From Synergistaceae bacterium (lineage in GTDB: Bacteria > Synergistota > Synergistia > Synergistales > Synergistaceae), in assembly GCA_030539135.1 (NCBI GenBank), contig JAUNSQ010000001.1, positions 1-26,149 of the forward strand: a DNA stretch of 26,149 nucleotides, read 5' to 3'. Position 1 is the first letter of the stretch. The number at the start of each line of letters is the position of its first letter. The position numbers and the translations under genes are program-made. Positions 1-7,979 of the stretch are shown here, in pieces. Under the pieces are notes generated by a model. It did not search any database and was not told the origin of the DNA. It saw only the letters and a list, made by a program, of their open reading frames with translations.

Positions 1-416
1 GCTCTACGTTCTCAGTCGACATACTGACAATTCCTCACGCTTTCACAGGATGGGAAAAGGCCAAGCAAAAAGACACGACTTGTCCCAGTCTTAACCGTAA
101 AGCCGCTGATGTTTACTATTTGCCGTTTTGCGGGGGGGGGGGGGTAACATAAGGTATGCCTCGCGTCGAACGTCAATATGGCCTTTAAGCATATCGCTGA
201 CAAACATATCATACGTCATGTCAAAAAAACCCTCCCTGAGCAGCTCTTCGTCACAGCAAATCCTACGCGGTATCAAGCAAAAAACGCGAAACTCGCGATT
301 TCCGCCAGTTCATTCAACAGCGTTAGACTATCATAATATTCCTATAAAATCAACTACAAATTGGGATTCATCATAAAAAATATCAACGCTGGACTGAAAA
401 ATTCATTTCCCTCTCA
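1..416. other. Leading region without a confirmed gene
   Basis: I cannot support a gene here. The best candidate is on the minus strand: an ATG at 219 preceded by GGAGG (231-235, 11-nt spacer) opens a 42-codon frame ending at 91, which runs through a homopolymer that it reads as prolines. If the tract were one base shorter, the frame would instead continue to 12 and give about 67 residues. The peptide matches no family I know, so it may be a decayed gene, a phase-variable mini-gene or chance. The stretch from about 280 to 410 is AT-rich with no clear signal. Confidence 0.4.
132..144. repeat. Homopolymer of 13 G
   Basis: Thirteen consecutive G on the plus strand (C on the minus). Tracts this long are unusual in bacteria and are typical sites of slipped-strand length variation, or of sequencing and assembly error. 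It lies inside the weak minus-strand frame described for the leading region, where a change of one base switches which downstream frame is open. Confidence 0.9.
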
Positions 417-445
417 TTGCCGTCCAAATGTTGCTATACTATACG
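417..445 (+). promoter_or_regulatory. Possible promoter for the exported protein at 480
   Basis: TTGCCG (417-422), a 17-nt spacer, then TATACG (440-445); each box matches four of six consensus bases. An alternative -10, TATACT at 435-440, has no good -35 partner. The position is right for the gene at 480, but the match is modest. Confidence 0.3.
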
Positions 446-479
446 GGCTGATATGAAAACCATAATTGGAGGAATTCTT

Positions 480-1145
480 ATGTCCGTCAAAAAAATTCTC
501 GCCGCATTATCGGCAGCCATCATCCTATGCGGGCTCATCGCATCCGCCTCATGCGCGGCCTCGTTCAAGCCGGGAGAGAGGGCGGCAGACCTTTGGTATA
601 ACAAGCTCGACTGCGCGAAACACGGCGCGTATCTGAAATATAAGATGACTGTCAGCGACGACAAGGGCGTGGATTCGCCGCTCGAAATCGAAGTAACGAT
701 AAAAAAATATCTCTCGTCTGTAACATTGAAGGACAAGGACGGAACTATGACCCTGCTCACCGATATGGAGAATGACAGGACGACCGTCATCTCTCACACT
801 GACAAATCTTTCATGGAGCTGGGGCAGGCGGAGCCTGGGAGCGTGCAGATGATAGGCAACATCGCGGAATTTAAGAAGCCGGAGCTCTCGACGCTCGAGC
901 CGGAGGCCGGGACGGAGAAGATTGACGGAAAGACCTACGACGTAGACACCGTCAATATCGGAGGAAACGTATACAAGTATTACTTCGACCCCGGGACGGA
1001 CGTGTGGCGCTATTGGTTCGCGGGCGGGCAGATGATGGAGATACTAGAGTACAAAGCCAGCGCGGAGAGCAGACTCTTCGCCGTCCCCGCAGACTACAAA
1101 CGCATAGAACAGCCGAAAGAAAAATCCGGAGATAAAAAGCAATAA
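480..1145 (+). CDS. Exported protein of unknown function (LolA/DUF4412-like)
   Basis: A 221-residue protein. The ATG at 480 is chosen because GGAGGA (468-473) sits 6 nt before it and a signal peptide follows at once: MSVKK, a hydrophobic stretch, then small residues around ASCAA near residue 26. The Cys is not in a convincing lipobox because -3 is Ser, so cleavage by signal peptidase I is more likely than lipidation. The mature part looks like alternating beta strands with phrases such as YLKYKMTV, KMTLLTD-type turns and a late YKYYFDP. This resembles the LolA/DUF4412 class of periplasmic proteins that report on lipoprotein or lipid handling, but I cannot name the family with certainty. It stands alone and converges on the carboxyltransferase gene, sharing its terminator. 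Confidence 0.7.
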   Translation: MSVKKILAALSAAIILCGLIASASCAASFKPGERAADLWYNKLDCAKHGAYLKYKMTVSDDKGVDSPLEIEVTIKKYLSSVTLKDKDGTMTLLTDMENDRTTVISHTDKSFMELGQAEPGSVQMIGNIAEFKKPELSTLEPEAGTEKIDGKTYDVDTVNIGGNVYKYYFDPGTDVWRYWFAGGQMMEILEYKASAESRLFAVPADYKRIEQPKEKSGDKKQ

Positions 1146-1168
1146 TATAATTATTTATAGATATACGC

Positions 1169-1205
1169 AAAGAGGGTCTCCGATAAAATATCGGAGGCCC
1201 TCTTT
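1169..1205. terminator. Bidirectional intrinsic terminator
   Basis: A 16-bp stem (1169-1184 with 1190-1205, one T-G wobble) encloses a 5-nt loop. It starts with AAA and ends with TTT, so it works in both directions. It lies between the converging genes ending at 1145 (+) and 1244 (minus). Confidence 0.9.
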
Positions 1206-1243
1206 AAATATTACTGCTAAGTTGCGGCGTTTAAAGCTGCGGC

Positions 1244-2803
1244 TTATATCACAGGATAGGCGTCGGGGTCGAACTGATCCTGTATGCCGATGTCTACCTT
1301 GCACTCCCGCGCGAACTTGTTCGGGAGGAAGTCCTTCGCGACCTGCGGGAAGAGCACGTAGCTGATGATATCCTCGGGCTGCGTCGCCCACACGCCTATC
1401 TCTTTGCGCGCCGCCTCAAGCTCCGGCTCGATCTTCTCGCCGGGGCGGCAGGTGATCGGCTCTTCGTCGCCGAGGACGATCTTCTGTATCTCGGGGTCTA
1501 CGGGCGCTGGGGTCTTGCCGTAGTATCCGCGGAAGTACTGCTTCACTTCGTTGGGGACCATCTTCCAGCGCTGGCCGGAGATGACGTTCATCGCGGCCTG
1601 TGTGCCAACTATTTGGCTGGTAGGCGTGACGAGCGGCGGGTATCCCATTTCTTTGCGGACACGCGGAACTTCCTCCATGACCTGCTGGAACTTGTCGAGG
1701 CATCCGCCCTCTTTGAGCTGGCTCTGGAGGTTGGAGTACATGCCTCCCGGTATCTGGTACAGGAGGATGTTGACGTTGACTCCACTGACTCCCATGATGA
1801 TGTCCTTGTATTTTTCTTTGAGCTCCGAGTAATACTTGGAGATCGGGAGGAGCTTTTCAAGCGAGAGTTTTGTGTCGTATTCCCCTCCCGCCAGCGCCGC
1901 GACCATCGTCTCGGTGGCTGGCTGGCTCGTGCCCATCGCAAACGGCGATATAGCGCAGTCAACGACGTCCGCCCCGGCTTCGATCGCCGCGAGGTAGCTC
2001 ATCGCCGCCATGCCGCTCGTGTAATGGCTGTGTATCTGCACGGGGAGTTTGACCTTGGACTTGATCGCCTTGACGAGCGCGTATGCCGCCGTCGGCGAGA
2101 GAAGTCCGGCCATGTCCTTTATGCAGATGGAGTCGGCGCCCATGTCGGCCATATCCTTCGCCTGCTTCGCGAAGAGGTCGAGCGTGTGGACGGGCGATAT
2201 CGTGTAGGATATCGTCATCTGGAGCTCGCCGCCCTCTTTCTTCGTAGCCTCCGCCGCTATGGACATGTTGCGGAGGTCGTTGAGCGCGTCGAATACCCTG
2301 ATGATGTCCACGCCGTCACCGATAGCGTGTTTTACGAACTCGCGGACGACTTCGTCGGAGTAATGCCTGTAGCCGACGACGTTCTGCCCGCGCATTAGCA
2401 TCTGTGTCTTTGTCTTCTTGAGGCGCCTTTTGATTTTGCGAAGTCTTTCCCATGGGTCTTCGTTAAGAAAACGCATCGCTGAATCGAACGTCGCCCCGCC
2501 CCACATCTCTATGTAATGGTAGCCAACTTCGTCCATCGCGTCGCAGATAGGCAGCATATCATCCGTGCGCAGACGCGTCGCCATAATCGACTGGTGCGCG
2601 TCGCGGAAGCATGTCTCCATGATGCCTACGCGCGGCTTTGCCACGGGCTGCGCCTTAGAAGCGACTTTCACTTCCTTGACTTCGACCTTCGGCGCCGCCT
2701 CCGTGGATCCTTCAACGGGGGCGGTATTCGTCGGCGCGGCGGCGGCCTTGGTCACCTTGGTGGCTATGACCCTTATCTCTTGTATTACTTCACTCTTTGC
2801 CAT
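1244..2803 (-). CDS. oadA: Carboxyltransferase subunit (oxaloacetate decarboxylase alpha / pyruvate carboxylase B type) without biotin domain
   Basis: A 519-residue protein of the biotin-dependent carboxyltransferase family, which moves CO2 between carboxybiotin and pyruvate/oxaloacetate. Residues 1-57 are an Ala/Pro/Lys/Val-rich extension. The TIM-barrel follows with CFRDAHQS (metal ligand D68), the DPWERL region, the lysine that is carboxylated in the family (K229 in IKDMAG) and metal histidines H258/H260 in HSHYTSG. The C-terminal PYC/OADA conserved domain fills the rest. There is no C-terminal biotinyl domain (no MKM motif), so the length resembles the 5S subunit of transcarboxylase; a separate biotin carrier is needed and none lies in the window. 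Its GGAGGA overlaps the last codons of the upstream PFOR gene, with a 6-nt gap, so the two are co-transcribed and probably coupled. The exact substrate (oxaloacetate, pyruvate or methylmalonyl-CoA partner) is not decided by the sequence. Confidence 0.88.
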   Translation of the reverse strand: MAKSEVIQEIRVIATKVTKAAAAPTNTAPVEGSTEAAPKVEVKEVKVASKAQPVAKPRVGIMETCFRDAHQSIMATRLRTDDMLPICDAMDEVGYHYIEMWGGATFDSAMRFLNEDPWERLRKIKRRLKKTKTQMLMRGQNVVGYRHYSDEVVREFVKHAIGDGVDIIRVFDALNDLRNMSIAAEATKKEGGELQMTISYTISPVHTLDLFAKQAKDMADMGADSICIKDMAGLLSPTAAYALVKAIKSKVKLPVQIHSHYTSGMAAMSYLAAIEAGADVVDCAISPFAMGTSQPATETMVAALAGGEYDTKLSLEKLLPISKYYSELKEKYKDIIMGVSGVNVNILLYQIPGGMYSNLQSQLKEGGCLDKFQQVMEEVPRVRKEMGYPPLVTPTSQIVGTQAAMNVISGQRWKMVPNEVKQYFRGYYGKTPAPVDPEIQKIVLGDEEPITCRPGEKIEPELEAARKEIGVWATQPEDIISYVLFPQVAKDFLPNKFARECKVDIGIQDQFDPDAYPVI

Positions 2804-2809
2804 TTACTT

Positions 2810-5800
2810 CTAATCCTCCATAGTCATCTTAGCGAGATGTTCATAGTACCGGCGGCGGGCTTTGATGTCCTTCTCCTCTTCCTCAAGAAGGGCGGCTGCC
2901 TCTGTCGGGTTCGTTACAGAGAGGCTCTTGTATCTCGTCTCGTTGTAGATGTAGTCCTTGAGCGGGATGCTCGGCTCTTTGCAGTCTATCGTGAGCGGGT
3001 TCTTGCCCTCTTTCGCGAGGTCCGGGTTGTAGCGCATGAGCATCCAGTGGCCCGATTCGACCGCCTTCTTCTGCTGGTCGAGGCCGTTTATCATGTTTAT
3101 GCCGTGGGCTATGCAGTGGCTGTACGCTATGATGAGCGACGGGCCATTGTATGCCTCGGCTTCCTGGAATACCTTTATCGTGTGCGCGTCGTTCGCCCCT
3201 ATCGCGACTCTTCCTACATAGACGTTGCCATAGCTCATCGCCATGAGCGCGAGGTCTTTCTTGCCCATGCGCTTGCCTGCGGCTGCGAACTTGGCTACCG
3301 CTCCGCGCGGCGTGGACTTTGACATCTGTCCGCCAGTGTTGGAGTAGACTTCCGTGTCGAGGACGAGGATGTTTATGTTCCTGCCGGAGGCTATCACGTG
3401 GTCGAGTCCGCCGTAGCCGATGTCGTATGCCCACCCGTCTCCGCCTACGCACCATACGCTCTTCCTTACGAGGTTGTCGGCGAGGGAGAGCATCTCTTCC
3501 GCCTGTTCGGTGCCGAGGTAGTCGAGCTGCCCTTTGAGCTCTTCGACTTTGTACTGTACGGCTTTTATCTCGGCCTCCGTGTTCTGCGGAGCGTCGAGTA
3601 TCTCTTTGACGATCTCCTCGCCGAGCTCGCCTTCCATCTTCTGGAGGAGTTCGGCCGCGTATTCGGCGTGCTTGTCAAGTGTGAGCCTGAAGCCGAGGCC
3701 AAATTCGGCGGCGTCTTCAAAGAGCGAGTTGCTCCACGCCGGGCCCCTGCCTTCGTCGTTCACGCACCACGGCGTGGTCGGGAGGTTGCCTCCGTAGATG
3801 GAGCTGCATCCCGTGGCGTTGGCTATGAGGGCCCTGTCTCCAAAGAGCGAGGAGAGGAGCTTGAGGTACGGGGTCTCGCCGCATCCCGCGCACGCGCCTG
3901 AGAATTCAAAGAGCGGGCGGAGGAGCTGCACATCTTTGACTGTGGTCGTGTTGAGCTTCTCTCTGTCGACGTCTGGTATGTCGAGGAAGAAGTTCCAGTT
4001 GTCGCGCTCGGGTTCGCGGACGGACATCTGGTCTACCATCGTGAGAGGTCTGGCGGTCGTTCCTTCTTTTGCCTTGACCGGGCAGTTGTGGGCGCAGAGT
4101 CCGCAGCCCGTGCAGTCTTCAGGGGCTATCTGTATGGTGAATTTAGCGCCTTCGAAGTTCTTCCATTTGGCGTCGGCTGATTTGAATGTCGCCGGGGCGT
4201 CTTTGAGTACGTCCGCTTCGTAGACTTTGGCCCTTATCGCGGCGTGCGGGCAGACGAGCGAGCATTTGCCGCACTGGATGCAGAGGCTGGGATCCCATGA
4301 TGGTATGTCTATCGCTATGTTGCGTTTCTCGTACTGCGTGGTGGCGCTTGGGAATGTCCCGTCGTCCGGCAGGGCCGATACTGGTAAGTCGTCTCCCTTG
4401 AGTATCATCATGGGGCCGAGCACGTCTTTTACGAACTCCGGCGCGTCGTCCGCCACCGGCTTGTGGATGTCGAATGTCGCAGTGGCTTCGGCTGGGACTT
4501 TGACTTCGTAGAGGTTTGAGAGCGTCGCGTCTACCGCGGCGATGTTTTTGTCTACTACGGCCTGGCCTTTGCGTGTGTAGCTCTTTACGATGGAGTCTTT
4601 TATAGCTTTGATGGCTGTGTCTTTTTCAAGCACGCCGCTTATGGCGAAGAAGCAGGTCTGCATGATGGTGTTGGTGCGTCCGCCCATGCCTGTCTCTTTT
4701 GCTATCTTGACTGCGTCTATGGTGTAGAATTTGAGTTTTTTGTTGATTATGTGTTTCTGGGCCGTGAGCGGGAGTTTGTCCCATACTTCTTCGGGGCCGA
4801 ACGGGCTGTTGAGGAGGAATGTGGCTCCTTCCGCCGCGCTCTTGAGCACGTCTAGTTTTTCAAGGAATGTGAAGACGTGGCATGCAACGAAGTTGGCTTT
4901 GTTTATCATGTAGCTGGCGAGTATGGGGTTGGGTCCAAAGCGCAGGTGGCTGACTGTGTAGCCGCCGGATTTCTTCGAGTCGTAGCTGTAGTAGCCCTGT
5001 GCGTAGAGGTCTGTCTCTCCGCCTATTATTTTGATGGAGTTTTTGTTGGCCCCTACTGTGCCGTCCGAGCCGAGCCCGTAGAAGAGGCAGCGTACTGTCT
5101 TGGGGTCTTCTGTGTCGAACGACGGGTCGTAGTCGAGGCTTGAGAAGTTGAGGTCGTCTTCGATGCCGACTGTGAAGCTGTCTTTGGGCATTGCTTTTCC
5201 GAGTTCGTCGTAGACGGCTTTGACCATGGCGGGCGTGAAGTCTTTGGAGGAGAGTCCGTAGCGGCCTCCGATGACTGTTACGTCTGTGTCGGCGAGGGCT
5301 TCTCTCACGTCCATGCAGAGTGGCTCGCATATCGCGCCGGGTTCTTTGCAGCGGTCGAGTACGGCGATGCTTCTGACTGACGCTGGGAGTGTGTTGAGGA
5401 ATCTGGAGACGTCGAAGGGCCTGTAGAGGCGGACGTCGAGGACTCCGACTTTTTCTCCGGCTGCGTTGAGTTTTTCGGCGGCTTCTCTCGCTACCGCGGC
5501 GCCTGAGCCCATGATGACGATGACTTTTTCAGCGTCGTCTGCCCCGTAGTAGTCGAAGAGGTGGTAGCTGCGTCCTACCCGTTTGGCGAATTTGTCCATG
5601 GCTTTCTGCATGATGTCGGGGACTGCTTCGTAGTATCCGGTGCAGGCTTCTCTAGCCTGGAAGAATGTGTCTGGGTTCTGGGCCGTGCCGCGGACGAACG
5701 GGACGTCGGGGCTTAGCCTGTTGTAGCGGTGGCTCCTGACGAGGTCGTCGTCTATGAGTGATTTGATGTCGTCGTAGTCGAATTCTTCTACTTTCATTTC

Positions 5801-6337
5801 TTCGTGGCTTGTCCTAAATCCGTCGAAGAAGTGGAGGACTGGGACGCGGCTTTCGAGCGTTGCCATTTGGGCTATTAGGGCCATGTCCATTACTTCCTGT
5901 ACTGTGGAGGAGCAGAGCATGGACCAGCCTGTGGATCTCACTGCCATTACGTCGGAGTGGTCTCCGAATATTGAGAGCGCGTGGGTGGCGAGGCTTCTCG
6001 CGGTCACGTGCATGACTGTGCTTGTGAGTTCTCCGGCTATTTTGTACATGTTGGGGATCATGAGCAGGAGTCCCTGCGACGCCGTGAAGGTGGTCCCCAA
6101 CGCGCCGGCCTGCAGCGCTCCGTGGTATGCGCCGGACGCCCCGGCTTCGCTCTGCATTTCCTGCACGAGGGGGATGGTTCCCCAGATATTCGGCCTTTTC
6201 TCTGCCGACCATTGATCCGCCCATTCGCCCATCGGCGACGACGGCGTGATTGGGTAGATGGATATTACTTCGTTTACGGCGTGCGCTACGTATGCCGCCG
6301 CTTCGTTCCCGTCCAATGTTACCATCTTGCGTGTCAT
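2810..6337 (-). CDS. nifJ: Pyruvate:ferredoxin (flavodoxin) oxidoreductase
   Basis: A full-length single-chain PFOR of 1175 residues, the cytoplasmic enzyme that oxidises pyruvate and CoA to acetyl-CoA, CO2 and reduced ferredoxin. Domains in order: N-terminal pyrimidine-binding domain with YPITPSS (about 28-34); transketolase C-terminal-like domain (about 265-400); the gamma domain with GLGSDGTVGANKNS (421-434); a two-cluster ferredoxin domain with CxxCxxCxxxC at C686/689/692/696 and C742/745/748/752; and the TPP domain with CAGC (816-819), ATGC (C844) and GDGWAYDIGYGG followed by NTGGQMS. A downstream Cys in YSHCIAHG is the likely fourth ligand of the proximal cluster. The start is fixed by an excellent AGAGGAGGT six to seven bases before the ATG. 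It is the first gene of an operon with the carboxyltransferase. Confidence 0.97.
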   Translation of the reverse strand: MTRKMVTLDGNEAAAYVAHAVNEVISIYPITPSSPMGEWADQWSAEKRPNIWGTIPLVQEMQSEAGASGAYHGALQAGALGTTFTASQGLLLMIPNMYKIAGELTSTVMHVTARSLATHALSIFGDHSDVMAVRSTGWSMLCSSTVQEVMDMALIAQMATLESRVPVLHFFDGFRTSHEEMKVEEFDYDDIKSLIDDDLVRSHRYNRLSPDVPFVRGTAQNPDTFFQAREACTGYYEAVPDIMQKAMDKFAKRVGRSYHLFDYYGADDAEKVIVIMGSGAAVAREAAEKLNAAGEKVGVLDVRLYRPFDVSRFLNTLPASVRSIAVLDRCKEPGAICEPLCMDVREALADTDVTVIGGRYGLSSKDFTPAMVKAVYDELGKAMPKDSFTVGIEDDLNFSSLDYDPSFDTEDPKTVRCLFYGLGSDGTVGANKNSIKIIGGETDLYAQGYYSYDSKKSGGYTVSHLRFGPNPILASYMINKANFVACHVFTFLEKLDVLKSAAEGATFLLNSPFGPEEVWDKLPLTAQKHIINKKLKFYTIDAVKIAKETGMGGRTNTIMQTCFFAISGVLEKDTAIKAIKDSIVKSYTRKGQAVVDKNIAAVDATLSNLYEVKVPAEATATFDIHKPVADDAPEFVKDVLGPMMILKGDDLPVSALPDDGTFPSATTQYEKRNIAIDIPSWDPSLCIQCGKCSLVCPHAAIRAKVYEADVLKDAPATFKSADAKWKNFEGAKFTIQIAPEDCTGCGLCAHNCPVKAKEGTTARPLTMVDQMSVREPERDNWNFFLDIPDVDREKLNTTTVKDVQLLRPLFEFSGACAGCGETPYLKLLSSLFGDRALIANATGCSSIYGGNLPTTPWCVNDEGRGPAWSNSLFEDAAEFGLGFRLTLDKHAEYAAELLQKMEGELGEEIVKEILDAPQNTEAEIKAVQYKVEELKGQLDYLGTEQAEEMLSLADNLVRKSVWCVGGDGWAYDIGYGGLDHVIASGRNINILVLDTEVYSNTGGQMSKSTPRGAVAKFAAAGKRMGKKDLALMAMSYGNVYVGRVAIGANDAHTIKVFQEAEAYNGPSLIIAYSHCIAHGINMINGLDQQKKAVESGHWMLMRYNPDLAKEGKNPLTIDCKEPSIPLKDYIYNETRYKSLSVTNPTEAAALLEEEEKDIKARRRYYEHLAKMTMED

Positions 6338-6464
6338 AATATTACCTCCTCTAGAATTTTACAGACGCATATCAATGCACACGTCAGCATTAAATGACTG
6401 TGTAAGGCACTTCTGTGTCATTATCGCACATTTGCCGACAAAAGACATCACTTATAATTATTTT

Positions 6465-6476
6465 GCTCCATGGAGC
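6465..6476. repeat. 12-bp perfect palindrome upstream of the PFOR gene
   Basis: GCTCCATGGAGC reads the same on both strands. It lies 128 nt upstream of the PFOR start, in the 236-nt gap between two minus-strand genes, and could be a protein-binding site. No regulator that binds it is identified. Confidence 0.4.
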
Positions 6477-6509
6477 GCGAGCTTTACAAACATCGGCGCA
6501 TACAGGACA

Positions 6510-6533
6510 GCCGCCGTTTTATAAAACGGCGGC
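6510..6533. repeat. 24-bp perfect palindrome between the CBS protein and PFOR genes
   Basis: Arms of GCCGCCGTTTTA and its exact complement meet without a spacer. As RNA this would be a GC-based hairpin with an AU-rich tip. On the minus strand, where transcription of the CBS gene arrives, the T-run lies before the hairpin rather than after it, so it is not a canonical intrinsic terminator. It may end that transcript inefficiently, protect its 3' end, or be an operator for the PFOR operon. Confidence 0.55.
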
Positions 6534-6573
6534 CGCAAAAAAATTATAATTTAAGTAAATTTAACGATAAGCG

Positions 6574-7863
6574 TCAGTCGTCCACAAGGTCGTCCTGCCT
6601 GCCCTCGATAAATTTCATCCGAGCCTGCATGATCCTGTGGTTCTGGACCTCCGTCGCCGTAATATCCCAGGGCCCGTACGATACCGTCTGCCCTTGCCTC
6701 GGGAAGTTGCCGGAGAGCTCAAGCATCATGCCGGCCAGAGTGTCCACTTCCTCAAAGCCCGTATCGAACGGATAATCGAGGGCCTCGGACAGGTCCTCAA
6801 GGTTGACTTGCCCCTGCACGAGATATGTCCCGTCGGGCTCTCGGCGCACATCCGGCGTCTCGGTGTCGTATTCGTCCTGTATGTCGCCGACAATCTCCTC
6901 GATAAGGTCCTCGAGCGTGATGACGCCAGCCATTCCGCCGTATTCATCGACGACGATCGCTATGTGCTTCTTCGATTTCTTCATTATATCGAGAGCTTCG
7001 TCCGTCTTCATCGTCTCCGGGACGAAGATTGGCTTGCGCATTATCTTGACTATCGAGATATTGTGGTCGCTCCCAGCGAGCGGGGCCAGCAGGTCTTTAG
7101 CGTAGAGGACGCCTATGACGTTGTCGAGGTCTTCTTTGTAGACGGGTATACGCGAGTGGCCGCTCTCGACAAATATCTTCACGGCCTCCTCGGCCGTGCC
7201 GTCCTCCTCTATCGCGAAGACGTCCACGCGCGGAGCCATGACCTCCGACACTCGCGTGTCCTCAAAGGCGATGACGCTGTGTATCATCTTGCTCTCGTCT
7301 TCTTCGAGGGCTCCGGCCTCGCTGCCCTCCGTCACGATATGGTCGATCTCCTCGCGCGAGATGAGCGCGTTGATCGATACGAGGTCCAGACCGAAACACT
7401 TCCCTATAACGCTGATGATGGACGTCAACAGCCATGTGATGGGGGCCATCACGACGCTGAGGAAGTGCAGGAAGCCCAGCCCGGAAATGATGACCTTTTC
7501 TTTTTTAGCTATAGCGAAATTTTTTGGCAGGATCTCGCAGAACACAACGATAAGAAGCGTCATCACCGCTACGGCCACAGCGGGTCCGAAGACGCCCAGG
7601 AACTTTATGGCGACCGACGTCGCTACGGCGCTTGCCGCGATATTGACGAGGTTGTTGCCTATAAGAGTAACGTTTATCGCCCTGGCCGTGTTGTCTATGA
7701 GCCAGAGGAACCCTTTTTTGCGATGTGGGTGTTCATCTGAAAGAGCAAGTAGCTTTCCTTTTCCTGCCGCCGTTATAGAGGTCTCCATAGCGCTGAAATA
7801 AATGGAGAACATCAACAAAACGACAAGCAGGACGATACTGCCGGCTATGTCGGAACTCACCAA
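6574..7863 (-). CDS. HlyC/CorC-family membrane protein (CNNM + CBS pair)
   Basis: A 429-residue inner-membrane protein of the CorC/HlyC group, linked in the family to magnesium or cobalt efflux; old annotations call it hemolysin. Residues 1-160 form the CNNM/DUF21 membrane domain, with several helices and the signature FCEILPK (108-114). Two CBS domains follow (about 203-330) with MAPRVDV and VVDEYGGMAG, then the CorC_HlyC C-terminal domain (about 340-420). The start is TTG at 7863, with AGGAGG 8 nt upstream; GTG at 7860 is the alternative. It appears to be a single-gene unit with its own extended -10 promoter. Assignment to the family is firm; the transported ion is not shown by the sequence. 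Confidence 0.92.
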   Translation of the reverse strand: MVSSDIAGSIVLLVVLLMFSIYFSAMETSITAAGKGKLLALSDEHPHRKKGFLWLIDNTARAINVTLIGNNLVNIAASAVATSVAIKFLGVFGPAVAVAVMTLLIVVFCEILPKNFAIAKKEKVIISGLGFLHFLSVVMAPITWLLTSIISVIGKCFGLDLVSINALISREEIDHIVTEGSEAGALEEDESKMIHSVIAFEDTRVSEVMAPRVDVFAIEEDGTAEEAVKIFVESGHSRIPVYKEDLDNVIGVLYAKDLLAPLAGSDHNISIVKIMRKPIFVPETMKTDEALDIMKKSKKHIAIVVDEYGGMAGVITLEDLIEEIVGDIQDEYDTETPDVRREPDGTYLVQGQVNLEDLSEALDYPFDTGFEEVDTLAGMMLELSGNFPRQGQTVSYGPWDITATEVQNHRIMQARMKFIEGRQDDLVDD

Positions 7864-7899
7864 CTATCATCCTCCTTGGATGGCGTAACTTGTCAGATG

Positions 7900-7908
7900 A
7901 TTATAACA
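7900..7908 (-). promoter_or_regulatory. Extended -10 promoter of the HlyC/CorC gene
   Basis: On the minus strand TGTTATAAT forms a perfect extended -10 (TGnTATAAT) about 36 nt before the TTG start. No convincing -35 lies at the usual distance, which is normal for extended -10 promoters. Confidence 0.55.
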
Positions 7909-7979
7909 TAGTGGCAAATTGGCAGACGCGGATATTATATCCGAATGGCGCGTGCGTGCCGCAGTCTATGGAAATGTCG

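Noticed and set aside
128..376. 82-residue plus-strand frame at the left end
   Set aside because: Low-complexity start encoded by the G-run, serine-run content and no ribosome site.
1613..2398. Long open frames opposite the carboxyltransferase gene, including a 261-residue plus-strand frame
   Set aside because: Arg/Val/His-rich translations without family features, antisense to a well-recognised gene; typical shadows of GC-rich coding DNA.
6510..6533. Intrinsic terminator of the HlyC/CorC gene
   Set aside because: The T-run precedes the stem in the direction of transcription; kept only as a palindrome.
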